Source: a virus
Length of the DNA stretch: 44,582 bases
Strand: one strand, 5' to 3'
Virus record (IMG/VR): IMGVR_UViG_3300009509_000036
Coordinates: 1-44,582 of that record
A program made the position numbers and the translations under genes. This document shows positions 31,830 to 39,193 of the stretch, piece by piece (within the stretch, counting starts at the first letter, position 1; each line of letters starts with the position of its first letter). The notes under the pieces were generated by a model. The model did no database searches. It was not told the origin of the DNA and saw only the letters and a program-made list of their open reading frames with translations.

Positions 31830-33121
31830 ACGAACTCTACCTTTCCTTCGTTTACTGTTGCCGCTAGGGTTGCCCCTTCTTCCACTTCACCTATAAGTAC
31901 CTTATAGGCAAGAGGGTTGGCAAAGTCTTTGCGGATACACCTACGCAGAGGTCTTGCTCCAAACTCTGAGTCAAAGCCTCTTTTGTGCATGAAGTCTACC
32001 ACGCTGTCATCGTAAACTACTTCTATATTTTTATTCTTCTTTAGGAACACAAGAAGCTTCTCAAGTTCCAACACCACGATATGTCTACTATCTTCAAAGG
32101 ACAATCCCATAAAGTGTGAGATCGCATCCAGCCTATTGATGAACTCTGGTCTAAACTTCTTCCTTACCGCTACTTCCATAGCTTCAATACGATCATTAGC
32201 AGACAATTCCCTTTTCGCCCCAAACCCTAGACCAGACACAGCTTTACCAGCTTCGTCCACACCTAGGTTTGAAGTCATAAGGATAACCGCCTGACTGAAA
32301 GAATGCTTAGAACCGATGTTGGCTGTCAACACGCCTTCGTCCATGATTTGAAGCAGTAGGTTAAACACAGTGTCATGTGCCTTCTCAATCTCGTCAAACA
32401 ACACGATTGAGAATGGTCGGGCGTTGATTGCGTTAGTTAATACACCGCCCTGCTCGAAACCCACGTAGCCATGAGGTGCACCAATAAGCTTGCTGACCTC
32501 ATGCCTTGCTTGATACTCAGAACAGTCTACTCTAATAAGGTTCGCTTCCTTACCAGTTAACTCCTTCGCTAGTATCTTAGCGAAGTATGTTTTTCCTACG
32601 CCTGTAGGCCCCGTTAGTAGGAATGAACCAATAGGCTGCTCAGGGTCACGCAATCCTGCACTAGCTCGCTGGATGGCAAGCACTACCTTCTCTATAGGCT
32701 TGCTCTGCCCAACAACCTGCTTCGTTATTCTGTTTCCTAAACTAAGTATCTCTTCCTTAGTTATCTTCTCAAATGTTTCCTCTTGCTTCTCTTCCGTTAT
32801 TGCACAAGGTTGGGCGCATCCTTGTGATGTAGTTTTACCTTGTATATTTGCACCCTTGGTAGTCAACAAAGGATTCACTGAAATAACAAGCTTGTACAAG
32901 TCGTCCAGTAGTTCCGTCTGCTTCACACCATAACTAGAAGAGTATAATCGTACATGTTGTACAACGGTTGGAAACTTAGCAATAGCTCTAGACACCACAA
33001 AGAACTTGTAGTCTTTCTCGCTCCTATAAGTTTTGTTGTGGAGAATCTCTCGGCATTCATCTTCGCTAAGTTCCTTTACATTAATATCAATGCCTAGTCT
33101 CTCCCAAGGTATTACTTTCAT
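31826..33121 (-). CDS. Single-ring ClpA/ClpB-type AAA+ ATPase
   Basis: A 431-residue Hsp100-like unfoldase. Walker A at residues 171-178 (GPTGVGKT), pore loop GYVG at 218-221, Walker B at 238-244 (SIVLFDE), sensor 1 (MTSN near 282-285), arginine finger R330 in FRPEFINRLD, and C-terminal GARPLRR (sensor 2) are all present in D2-type order. Only one AAA+ module exists; the N-terminal 130 residues replace the N-domain and D1 module and are unassigned. No clear IGF/IGL ClpP-docking loop is seen, so it may act as an unfoldase or disaggregase without protease. The gene follows the primase-helicase with an ATGA-type overlap, suggesting a role tied to replication. Confidence 0.85.
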   Translation of the reverse strand: MKVIPWERLGIDINVKELSEDECREILHNKTYRSEKDYKFFVVSRAIAKFPTVVQHVRLYSSSYGVKQTELLDDLYKLVISVNPLLTTKGANIQGKTTSQGCAQPCAITEEKQEETFEKITKEEILSLGNRITKQVVGQSKPIEKVVLAIQRASAGLRDPEQPIGSFLLTGPTGVGKTYFAKILAKELTGKEANLIRVDCSEYQARHEVSKLIGAPHGYVGFEQGGVLTNAINARPFSIVLFDEIEKAHDTVFNLLLQIMDEGVLTANIGSKHSFSQAVILMTSNLGVDEAGKAVSGLGFGAKRELSANDRIEAMEVAVRKKFRPEFINRLDAISHFMGLSFEDSRHIVVLELEKLLVFLKKNKNIEVVYDDSVVDFMHKRGFDSEFGARPLRRCIRKDFANPLAYKVLIGEVEEGATLAATVNEGKVEFV

Positions 33122-34869
33122 AAACTCACATCCTCTGAATAAAACTGCCGTAGGTTTGAATCAAAGTGTAATCTACACTCACCTCCAGCACTCTCCCTTG
33201 ACTTATCCACAATAAATCTCGTTTCAGATTCAAATGTCGCACTTCGCCAACCAGACTTTACAGGCTCTCCGCCTTCTACTTCTATTAGCTCAGTCTCTTT
33301 CGTTCTGTTCCTATGAAGTAGAATAACGATGTCGGAGTCCGCAGGAATATCACTGGAACCTTTGATGCTGTAGTAATACATAGCCTCGTCTTGTTCCATC
33401 TTCCTTGGTTGTGCGATTAGTAGTATAGGTACTCGCATTTCCATAGCCAAATCTTTGAACATTTTAGATGCAGCACCTATGCGCTCAGTCACCTTGTCAT
33501 GTTCTCGGATAAGTGTATGTAAGTTATCAAAAACAAAGAACTCAATACCAAACCTGTCTCTGGTTTCCAAGAAGGTATGCTGAAGCTGTGTAGGCGTAAT
33601 CCTAGGCGAATACCCAAAGTAGATTGGAGTATCCGCAAACTTCATAGCTTCAAACTCTGCGTCTTCAACCTTGAAGCTGTAGAACTGCATATCAAGGCTG
33701 TGACACACAAACAATCTTGCCAGCTTTTCGTAGGTCATTTCCTGACAAAAGAATAGAACAGGTCTCTTCATGTGGTAAGCAAACTTCGCTGACATCTGTA
33801 GAGCCATCGTAGTCTTGCCTACTCCAGGTGGTGCGGATAGTGTGATTAACTCACCCTTCCTAAACCCACCATCTATTAGCCTATTAACTGATTCCCAAGG
33901 TGTAGGAAGTACAGGCTCAGCTTCTTTCTGCCTAGCCATGTCCTTCAAGATAGTAAGCAGAGGTCTGATGCCGGGAACGTCGAATTGCTCTGCGTCCGCT
34001 ATAAGTACATCGAACTCAGGCTTCAAATTGCCGGCCATGAAAAACTCTGTCACATCTTTGTGTTCCTCTGGAATCTGAATGTTAAAGCATTTACTGAAAC
34101 CTAGTCTACTCGCCCATGATTCTCTGGCACCCTTTTGTCCTGCCTCGTCAGAGTCAAAGGCTAGATATATCTTGTTCTTCTCCTTCAGTACGTCATACCA
34201 TTCTGACTTTAATGTCTGTGCACCTCCAGTAGTGCCAACGACATTATCGTAGCCATGCATAAGTAAACTGATAGCATCTCGTTCTCCTTCTGTCACGATG
34301 ATATCATCGAATTGGTCTAAGGCATCTTGGTTAAACAAAATACTTGGTGCCCCAGGTTCCCTCTTAAACTTAGTTAGCCCACGCTCTTTTTCAGTCTCCG
34401 TAAGCGTCTTTTCAAACGGCAGGAGTCTGTACTTTATATACGAAGGAGTTCCTTTCATAAATGAAGGGTATACAAGCCAAAAGTTCTTGGCGTTCTTGTA
34501 TAATCCTAACTTGAATCTGTTGATGGCATCTAGTGTTATACCGTGATCGTCTAGATACCGAATCCATTGTTCACTTTCTAATAGTTTAAAGTGGCAGTTC
34601 TGCGTATGCTCTGAAAAGTCAACCTTCTTCTCTTCCTCAAACTCTAAGCCTTGGATTTCAATAACATCTCCAACGTGCTTCTTAAGAGTAGAGATATGAC
34701 CTTTCACACCACATGACGCTCTGAAGCATTGGTACAGTCTGTTCTTGCGGTTAATGTAAAGCTTCCAAGTTTCCCTACCACAAAACACACATCTCTTTAG
34801 TATTACTTCGTCGCCTTGGAGTTGGTAATCCCAACCCTTCTCTTGGACGTAATCTAATACAGGGTCCAT
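33118..34869 (-). CDS. Primase-helicase (T7 gp4-like)
   Basis: A 583-residue protein. Zinc-finger cysteines C27, C30, C48 and C53 open it (C-V-F-C, then C-F-R-A-S-C). The TOPRIM core has E194 in IVTEGERDA and DSD at 239-241 in YLAFDSDEAGQKGA. The RecA-like helicase domain shows Walker A at 346-353 (APPGVGKT), ETR/FFVFDN around 422-432 for Walker B, SSDIPADSDIVILLHR near the H4 region, and an arginine-rich C-terminus. It would synthesise primers and unwind DNA at the fork. A 99-residue Cys-rich gene precedes it and the AAA+ gene follows. Length and order match the T7-type family. Confidence 0.9.
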   Translation of the reverse strand: MDPVLDYVQEKGWDYQLQGDEVILKRCVFCGRETWKLYINRKNRLYQCFRASCGVKGHISTLKKHVGDVIEIQGLEFEEEKKVDFSEHTQNCHFKLLESEQWIRYLDDHGITLDAINRFKLGLYKNAKNFWLVYPSFMKGTPSYIKYRLLPFEKTLTETEKERGLTKFKREPGAPSILFNQDALDQFDDIIVTEGERDAISLLMHGYDNVVGTTGGAQTLKSEWYDVLKEKNKIYLAFDSDEAGQKGARESWASRLGFSKCFNIQIPEEHKDVTEFFMAGNLKPEFDVLIADAEQFDVPGIRPLLTILKDMARQKEAEPVLPTPWESVNRLIDGGFRKGELITLSAPPGVGKTTMALQMSAKFAYHMKRPVLFFCQEMTYEKLARLFVCHSLDMQFYSFKVEDAEFEAMKFADTPIYFGYSPRITPTQLQHTFLETRDRFGIEFFVFDNLHTLIREHDKVTERIGAASKMFKDLAMEMRVPILLIAQPRKMEQDEAMYYYSIKGSSDIPADSDIVILLHRNRTKETELIEVEGGEPVKSGWRSATFESETRFIVDKSRESAGGECRLHFDSNLRQFYSEDVSL

Positions 34870-35168
34870 TACTTTATGTCAAACCCCCACTTGTTGTTAG
34901 AGCCTACAACTCTAAGCCCCATACTGGATAAAAGTTGATTAACCGTATCTGGCTGCGTATCCATCAGATACTCAAACATAGTCTGCTGTCCTAGGAAGTC
35001 TTGACAGTCTTTTTGAGGATGGGCGTGTGTCACCTTCTGGTACGAACAGTGATACTTTGTTATTACGTCAAATACATCCTCACCAAATCTATTCGTTCCC
35101 TTCTTTACCTTCTGGAACTTAAATGAACAAAATCTACAGTCTGTCGAACACGTTTTCGTCGTCTTCAA
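34869..35168 (-). CDS. Cysteine-rich small protein with TTG start
   Basis: A 99-residue protein with TCSTDCRFCSFKFQ at residues 6-19 (C-x3-C-x2-C), and further cysteines at HCSYQK and DCQDF. It could be zinc- or iron-sulfur-binding. The first codon is TTG, preceded by GGAGAAAGATA with normal spacing; no in-frame ATG lies before residue 64, so TTG is the likely start. It overlaps the membrane-protein gene upstream by 35 bases and shares an end with the primase-helicase start. The C-x3-C-x2-C spacing is radical SAM-like, but the protein is far too short for that barrel. Confidence 0.55.
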   Translation of the reverse strand: MKTTKTCSTDCRFCSFKFQKVKKGTNRFGEDVFDVITKYHCSYQKVTHAHPQKDCQDFLGQQTMFEYLMDTQPDTVNQLLSSMGLRVVGSNNKWGFDIK

Positions 35169-35409
35169 TATCTTTCTCCAATTCTTTCTGCATCGCCTTA
35201 TCCATCTCCACAGTTATTTTATCAGTAATACGCTCTATGATTTTGTCAAAGGCTTCTGCCATAGATTGCGCTCTCCATAGTACCACAAAGATTATAGGTG
35301 TGGCAATGAACGCCATAATCAATGCCGTGACTAGAACTAGTGCTAGTGCAACTAGCCACCCTACCCACCGCAGACTTCCTAGTAACGATCTTCCTAGTTT
35401 CTTAATCAT
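35134..35409 (-). CDS. Small membrane protein
   Basis: A 91-residue protein starting MIKKLGRSLLG after GGAGGAAGAGG; earlier in-frame ATGs are not supported. It has a basic N-terminus, a hydrophobic stretch about residues 14-43 (WVGWLVALALVLVTALIM, AFIATPIIFVVLW), which is one long or two short transmembrane helices, then a charged C-terminal helix with DKIIERITDKITVEMDKAM. A holin or membrane-associated role is possible; nothing is diagnostic. It overlaps both neighbours. Confidence 0.6.
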   Translation of the reverse strand: MIKKLGRSLLGSLRWVGWLVALALVLVTALIMAFIATPIIFVVLWRAQSMAEAFDKIIERITDKITVEMDKAMQKELEKDIEDDENVFDRL

Positions 35410-35782
35410 CCTCTTCCTCCAGTATTTTGTCAAGCCATCCAGTGTCATCCTTAATCTCTTCATACTTATTTCTAAGGACGATGATGTAACCATGAAGCAA
35501 CATATCCTTGGTGATGGCATCTGCCGTAGCAACTACATCCATCTCTCCGTCTTCACCAAGTACCTCAATAAACTCATTAATCTCGATGTCGTCACAGGTA
35601 TGTCCTTCCTCTTCTACTCGGTTACTTCCATCTGGTGCTATAACACTAACATAATACACACCGCTATTAAGACCATCAACTATAGCGTCACGAAGATCAC
35701 GTACCGTCATTTGGTCTATCCCTTCAAAGTTCTTAAGTTCTATTAAATAGAACTCCATGTCCTTCGTCTTATCCTTAGTCAT
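35402..35782 (-). CDS. Hypothetical acidic protein
   Basis: A 126-residue protein with hydrophobic strands (DMEFYLIELKNFEG, GVYYVSVIAPDGSN, YIIVLRNKYEEI) and an acidic C-terminus, compact alpha/beta in appearance. I do not recognise a family. It overlaps the membrane protein downstream by 8 bases and is 3 bases from the Cys-rich gene upstream. Confidence 0.5.
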   Translation of the reverse strand: MTKDKTKDMEFYLIELKNFEGIDQMTVRDLRDAIVDGLNSGVYYVSVIAPDGSNRVEEEGHTCDDIEINEFIEVLGEDGEMDVVATADAITKDMLLHGYIIVLRNKYEEIKDDTGWLDKILEEEDD

Positions 35783-35785
35783 TAT

Positions 35786-36064
35786 TTAGCCATCTCCTTC
35801 ACAGTCGCATATACCATATTTATAAAAGCCTTCACACGTACATCCTTCCTTTACTTTCTTCTTACGTTTAGCCTTCTTCTTTGGCTTTTCCTCTTCTGCT
35901 GTCCACTCCATAGGAAACACCACTTCAGGTGCAGTATAGTGTGGGCAGTCAACTACCGCTAAAGTAAAGCCATACCGTTTCTCTAGGTTCGCCCAACTCT
36001 GTGCCATATTACAGTTACCAACAGCCCTTGGGTGATACCTCACACAGTCTTTACATTTATGCAT
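35786..36064 (-). CDS. Cysteine-rich basic protein
   Basis: A 92-residue protein with MHKCKDCVRYHPRAVGNCNM at the start (C-x2-C, H, C ligands), VDCPHYTAPE in the middle, a Lys-rich stretch KPKKKAKRKKKVKEG and a terminal CTCEGFYKYGICDCEGDG. The N-terminal C-x2-C...H...C...C-x-H-Y looks like a small zinc module seen in phage and archaeal proteins with C-D-C-x-x-Y/H. Nucleic acid binding through the Lys run is conceivable. It overlaps the dCMP deaminase end by 8 bases. Confidence 0.55.
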   Translation of the reverse strand: MHKCKDCVRYHPRAVGNCNMAQSWANLEKRYGFTLAVVDCPHYTAPEVVFPMEWTAEEEKPKKKAKRKKKVKEGCTCEGFYKYGICDCEGDG

Positions 36065-36602
36065 CTATCTTCACTCCTCTTATTATTATTCCAGATTGTT
36101 GACAGAGGTATTCTGATAACTCGTCGTACCATATACCAAAGTTACCTGTGGTTCCTCTATCCCAATAAACAATCTCTACTATACCTGCATTGATAATCTC
36201 TATCATACAGTCTTTACAAGGTGGTCCACAGTAACATACTAAAGACGCACCCCTTGTAGGAATACCCAATCTAGCAGCACCAATCAGTGCGTTCCTCTCT
36301 GCGTGTCCTGCGATACAGTGTTCAAGTCCTTGTCCAGACTTAAACCCCATAACCTGCCTAGGACACTTCCTTTCGTAATTAGGATTCCTTTTCCAACACT
36401 CGTCTACCCCACGTGGGGGTCCGTTGTATCCAGTGCCTATAATCTGTTTGTCTCTAACTAAAACAGCACCTATAGCACGAGATAAACACTTACTATTCTG
36501 CGCTACCTCTCTGGCAATACGCATGAAATATTTATCCCATCTGGCGTTAGGATGCCAAGGGATATTATCACTCAATCTCTCAATGAATTGTGTACTTCCC
36601 AT
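36057..36602 (-). CDS. Deoxycytidylate deaminase family protein
   Basis: A 181-residue deaminase starting MGSTQFIERL in a TAATG overlap with the upstream stop. H100-A-E102 (HAERNA) and P128-C129-K-D-C132 (PPCKDC) give the zinc ligands and the catalytic Glu of the cytidine/dCMP deaminase fold. SRAIGAVLVRDKQIIGTGYNGPPRG is the substrate-side N-terminal block with the N-G-P-P-R signature of dCMP deaminases, and a Cys-containing insert (CWKRNPNYERKC) may bind a second zinc as in T4-type enzymes. It converts dCMP to dUMP for thymidylate synthesis. No thymidylate synthase lies in the window. Confidence 0.88.
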   Translation of the reverse strand: MGSTQFIERLSDNIPWHPNARWDKYFMRIAREVAQNSKCLSRAIGAVLVRDKQIIGTGYNGPPRGVDECWKRNPNYERKCPRQVMGFKSGQGLEHCIAGHAERNALIGAARLGIPTRGASLVCYCGPPCKDCMIEIINAGIVEIVYWDRGTTGNFGIWYDELSEYLCQQSGIIIRGVKIDA

Positions 36603-37054
36603 TACGCTTCCCTCAACTGAGTATGCCAACACCTAATGTCAATCTTCTTTGCACTAGGAGCATTAGGGTCATACTTACCTTCTCTGTATTCCTCTCCTGC
36701 TCGTTGTGTAGCCTTCTTAGTGTCTGGGTCCCAGAAGAACGATTCTACTAACATAGCGTAGTACTCACCTTCTTTAACGTACAGCTTAGCTTTCTGCCCA
36801 GGTTCAATCCACTCACCGAAATAAAGTATCATTTCCTTTAGAGTTCCGTCTTTCTTAAACTCTAGCTTCATCACGGTTACAGCTACTAACAAACAGTCTG
36901 TATTGTTCTCTACGGAAACCTCTGTCATTTCAGGACTATTTACGTTGCCGGGTAGAGGCGTGCCTTTAGTCATAGGAGATGCGAGGCACAAAGTCGTCGC
37001 CATCGCTATCCCTACTATCATCCACGCTAATCTTCTTAAGCTTTTCCTTATCAT
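36602..37054 (-). CDS. Secreted/lipid-exposed hypothetical protein with signal peptide
   Basis: A 150-residue protein starting MIRKSLRRLAWMIVGIAMATT after GGGGGTGTGAAG. Residues 1-28 are a basic, then hydrophobic signal peptide ending near LCLASP; a lipobox is not convincing. The mature part (TEVSVENNTDCLLVAVTVMKLEF, then GEWIEPGQKAKLYVKEG) reads as a beta-sandwich. It is likely exported, perhaps acting at the cell envelope such as in superinfection exclusion. Its signal peptide is encoded in an 89-base overlap with the DUF5664 gene upstream in another frame, which is unusual. Confidence 0.55.
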   Translation of the reverse strand: MIRKSLRRLAWMIVGIAMATTLCLASPMTKGTPLPGNVNSPEMTEVSVENNTDCLLVAVTVMKLEFKKDGTLKEMILYFGEWIEPGQKAKLYVKEGEYYAMLVESFFWDPDTKKATQRAGEEYREGKYDPNAPSAKKIDIRCWHTQLREA

Positions 37055-37448
37055 CTTCACACCCCCTTGGTACATAGCTTGGTATGTCATTAAACTTGGG
37101 GTCCATTAATCCACGCTCTATCATCTCTTCATAGTGTACGATACCGAACAGATTCCATATAGCCTGAATGACATGGTCCTCATCTCGCCATCCTTCACGG
37201 TAGTCATTCATATGTCTCAGTCCTGAATCCATGAACCGTGACATTGAACCACCCTTCTCCCAATTCCTTGCATCGTACTTAACTGCACCCTCTTCATATA
37301 GCCGAGCGAGTCTTCGTAGAACGGTAGGAGGAATAAGGTCAAACCTGCCTTTGCCGTGCCTTGTATCCCTCTGCATGCCAGTATCTTCATTTACTTCTCG
37401 CTCACCAGAGTCCTTCAAATAAGCTTCGTCTTTCTTCTGGAAACTCAT
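36966..37448 (-). CDS. DUF5664 dATP/dGTP diphosphohydrolase-like protein
   Basis: A 160-residue protein whose core DTGMQRDTRHGKGRFDLIPP then RLARLYEEGAVKYDARNWEKGG, SRFMDSGLRHMNDYREGWRDEDHVIQAIWNL matches the DUF5664 (dGTP/dATP diphosphohydrolase N-like) pattern: GKGRFDLIP, EGA-x-KY, NWEKG, S-x-RH and DEDH-x-x-A. MazG-fold enzymes of this group hydrolyse dATP and dGTP to monophosphates and occur beside PurZ in phages with 2-aminoadenine DNA. PurZ is not in this window, so that role is not claimed. The last 29 residues overlap the signal-peptide gene. Confidence 0.8.
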   Translation of the reverse strand: MSFQKKDEAYLKDSGEREVNEDTGMQRDTRHGKGRFDLIPPTVLRRLARLYEEGAVKYDARNWEKGGSMSRFMDSGLRHMNDYREGWRDEDHVIQAIWNLFGIVHYEEMIERGLMDPKFNDIPSYVPRGCEDDKEKLKKISVDDSRDSDGDDFVPRISYD

Positions 37449-37787
37449 TTATACCTCCCAATCAATGTCGCCATCTTCGTAGCGTTCTATCAACGTGACC
37501 GTTTCTTCTGCTTCCGCTAAGGTATCACGTTGTTCGATCAGACTATCTAGAATCTGCGGTGCTAAGTGATCTGCAAGCATGTAAGCTAATCCTGCTAGCT
37601 GTTCTTCACCAAGTTCGTAGAAATTAATTTCCTCGTCGAACTCGTACATAATACCTTGTAGATCGTCTGATAACACTACCTCTACAGTTTCGTCTGTTAC
37701 GCCTTCGTCATAATCGTAGTCTTCTAAACCTACTGTGTTCAATTGTACTCTTAGATGAATTCCATCAACCAAAGTGTTTTCTGGCAT
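37449..37787 (-). CDS. Acidic hypothetical protein
   Basis: A 112-residue protein rich in Glu/Asp (LEDYDYDEGVTDETVEVV, EQLAGLAYMLADHLAP, EDGDIDWEV). No motif is recognised. One strand-rich N-terminal half and a helical C-terminal half are suggested. It directly abuts the DUF5664 gene and follows the 49-residue helical gene by one base, so it belongs to the same transcript. Confidence 0.5.
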   Translation of the reverse strand: MPENTLVDGIHLRVQLNTVGLEDYDYDEGVTDETVEVVLSDDLQGIMYEFDEEINFYELGEEQLAGLAYMLADHLAPQILDSLIEQRDTLAEAEETVTLIERYEDGDIDWEV

Positions 37788-37788
37788 A

Positions 37789-37938
37789 TTAAATCCCCAT
37801 TGCCCATTCCATCTGGGCTACTCGTTCTTGTAACTCAAGATTCTCTATTTTTAATCTGTCTATCTCTTCTAGTGCTTCCATTAACTGATCGCACACTTCG
37901 TCGTAGTGTCTTTGCAATGCTGTATATGGGTCACTCAT
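37789..37938 (-). CDS. Small coiled-coil protein
   Basis: A 49-residue gene starting in a TAATG overlap with the cupin stop codon. The product MSDPYTALQRHYDEVCDQL then LEEIDRLKIENLELQERVAQ is a single heptad-like helix ending EWAMGI. Short phage coiled coils often act as adaptors or inhibitors; nothing specific can be said. Overlap coupling supports it as a real gene. Confidence 0.6.
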   Translation of the reverse strand: MSDPYTALQRHYDEVCDQLMEALEEIDRLKIENLELQERVAQMEWAMGI

Positions 37939-38345
37939 TATTTACTCCTTAGATGCTTGAGTACTTTCTTGAGAAGTATTCTGTCTTTAAAACCTAGCTT
38001 CTTACTCTGAGTCAGTCTGTAAGAATCATTCTCGAAATGCTGAGTACTCACCTCTAGGATAGTAGCGTCAGTGATTCCTGTAAAGCTATGATATACTTCT
38101 TGTGGAACCTCTACTGCATCTCCTTCTTCCATGATAAACTCGTCGTCACCTAGTTGCATGAGAATCATACCCTTTATTATAATAAAGGTCTCATGCTTCT
38201 TCTTGTGACAATGAAAGCTTACCTTATGGTTCTTATGCACAAACAGAAGTTTACCACAATACTCTTCCCTATTCACTAACCAACGCTCACCGCCCCAAAC
38301 CTTAGCATGGTTGTACTCAGGGTCTTTTATATTCCATCTGTTCAT
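37938..38345 (-). CDS. Cupin-domain protein (sugar isomerase-like)
   Basis: A 135-residue protein starting MNRWNIKDPEYNHAKVWGGE after GAGGTTTGGAAT. Cupin motif 1 is visible as SFHCHKKKHETFIIIKGMILMQ (H, H, E ligands) and motif 2 as GDAVEVPQEVYHSFTGITDATILEVS (with H in YHSF). WGGERWLVN-x-EEYCGKLL, with YCGK before the first motif, is the pattern of sugar-phosphate cupins in polysaccharide gene clusters, such as phosphomannose-isomerase-type or lyxose-isomerase-like proteins. It may isomerise or bind a sugar. It sits in the early region, about 8 kb away from the sugar island. Confidence 0.65.
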   Translation of the reverse strand: MNRWNIKDPEYNHAKVWGGERWLVNREEYCGKLLFVHKNHKVSFHCHKKKHETFIIIKGMILMQLGDDEFIMEEGDAVEVPQEVYHSFTGITDATILEVSTQHFENDSYRLTQSKKLGFKDRILLKKVLKHLRSK

Positions 38346-38530
38346 ATTCCAAACCTCTCTGGACAGGTACATTTACCACAGCCGAAACACTTACCGCATT
38401 CCCTACACCACCAGTGGTTGTCGTACCATTCTTTGAACTCACACTCTATTCCGTCACACCCTACAATCAAACCTCCACGCTCTCCGCAGGACACAACGCA
38501 ACCGCAGTCTAAGTATTTACAGTCCTTCAT
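38342..38530 (-). CDS. Cysteine-rich (twelve-Cys) small protein
   Basis: A 62-residue protein starting MKDCKYLDCGCVVSCGERGG, preceded by GAAGGAAGAAATC. About twelve cysteines occur in C-x4-C-x-C, C-D-G-I-E-C, and C-R-E-C-G-K-C-F-G-C-G-K-C-T-C groups, enough for two or three zinc or metal sites. It begins in an ATGA overlap with the membrane-protein stop. It looks like a zinc finger cluster or metallothionein-type protein; no family is recognised. In-frame codons upstream to 38626 are not used. Confidence 0.6.
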   Translation of the reverse strand: MKDCKYLDCGCVVSCGERGGLIVGCDGIECEFKEWYDNHWWCRECGKCFGCGKCTCPERFGI

Positions 38531-38754
38531 GATTTCTTCCTTCGTTTGATAAACACCATTGCGGTCTTTATCGCCACAGCTAGCCCTGCAAGGCCACCAG
38601 CCGTATAGTAAAATATCTGTGCCCACGTAAGACCGTCTTCGATAGGCATCATGGTATCTTGTGGGGGAGCGTATTGCTCAGGACCCAAAGGCATCCCTGC
38701 CCATGTGATACCCACCATAGCGAAGAACAATATCAACCATAAATATCTTTTCAC
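38527..38754 (-). CDS. Small membrane protein, holin-like candidate
   Basis: A 75-residue protein with an N-terminal hydrophobic segment (LWLILFFAMVGITWAG, residues 4-20), a polar region and a second hydrophobic segment (WAQIFYYTAGGLAGLAVAIKTAMVFI, about 44-70) followed by a KRRKKS tail. Two transmembrane helices with a positive C-terminus are compatible with a holin, but the N-terminal segment could equally be a signal peptide. No endolysin gene is adjacent, so I do not assign it firmly. Confidence 0.55.
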   Translation of the reverse strand: MKRYLWLILFFAMVGITWAGMPLGPEQYAPPQDTMMPIEDGLTWAQIFYYTAGGLAGLAVAIKTAMVFIKRRKKS

Positions 38755-38766
38755 TTCTATTCCTCC

Positions 38767-38931
38767 TTAAGGCCATCTCGTGTGTGGGTGGCATTCATAC
38801 TGTAGCTCAGTCAAACAGTCTTTACACAGTATCATCTCCAACCACACTATCTGTAGCAAAAACGTGCGCTTATGTACTCTACCACAAGCTGCACAATTCT
38901 CAGGTTCTTTAATCCTTTTTATCCTTATCAT
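38767..38931 (-). CDS. Small zinc-ribbon-type protein
   Basis: A 54-residue protein starting MIRIKRIKEPENCAACGRVH after GGTGGAAC. NCAACG and LCKDCL give two C-x2-C pairs, a classic zinc ribbon. A basic N-terminus (RIKRIK) may bind nucleic acid. It overlaps the upstream 50-residue gene by 23 bases, so starts were chosen by ribosome-site and cysteine arrangement. No specific function is recognised. Confidence 0.6.
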   Translation of the reverse strand: MIRIKRIKEPENCAACGRVHKRTFLLQIVWLEMILCKDCLTELQYECHPHTRWP

Positions 38932-39061
38932 GTTCCACCGTCCACATGTTCCCACACCCCATACACATTCGGGTGTGTTCGTTTAAAGTGTATTCTAACG
39001 ACACTGACATTGTACCACAGCTTAAACAGATGCGTTTGTCTCTATCGTCTTCTTTATACAT
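38909..39061 (-). CDS. Small zinc-ribbon-type protein
   Basis: A 50-residue gene with product MYKEDDRDKRICLSCGTMSV followed by CMGCGNMWTVEHDKD. Two C-x2-C pairs (ICLSCG and MCMGCG) form a zinc ribbon of the kind found in small phage regulators. Codons run without interruption from an ATG that overlaps the preceding gene's TAA. It overlaps the next ribbon protein gene, so the two are probably co-translated and may form a pair. Confidence 0.55.
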   Translation of the reverse strand: MYKEDDRDKRICLSCGTMSVSLEYTLNEHTRMCMGCGNMWTVEHDKDKKD

Positions 39062-39191
39062 GAGTTGTAATCTCTCCGTAGTAATCGTAGTACCCTACGT
39101 ATGGTCGGTAGCCAACTAGCATGCCATCAATCATAAACAATAGGAATCTGTAATTACGTGGCGGAACCAAACCGTTAAACAAAATCTGCAT
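39054..39191 (-). CDS. Small hypothetical protein
   Basis: A 45-residue gene with ribosome site GGAGAGCTAAGC. The product MQILFNGLVPPRNYRFLLFM then a Tyr-rich segment (YRPYVGYYDYYGE) has aromatic and hydrophobic character but no transmembrane-length helix. It sits between the 229-residue Rossmann-like gene and the ribbon pair. I can say nothing further about function. Confidence 0.5.
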   Translation of the reverse strand: MQILFNGLVPPRNYRFLLFMIDGMLVGYRPYVGYYDYYGEITTHV

Positions 39192-39193
39192 GC

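Noticed and set aside
35123-35746. Plus-strand 207-codon open frame
   Set aside because: It is antisense to three or four well-formed minus-strand genes, its product is Ser/Thr/Ile-rich without a motif, and no ribosome site is seen.
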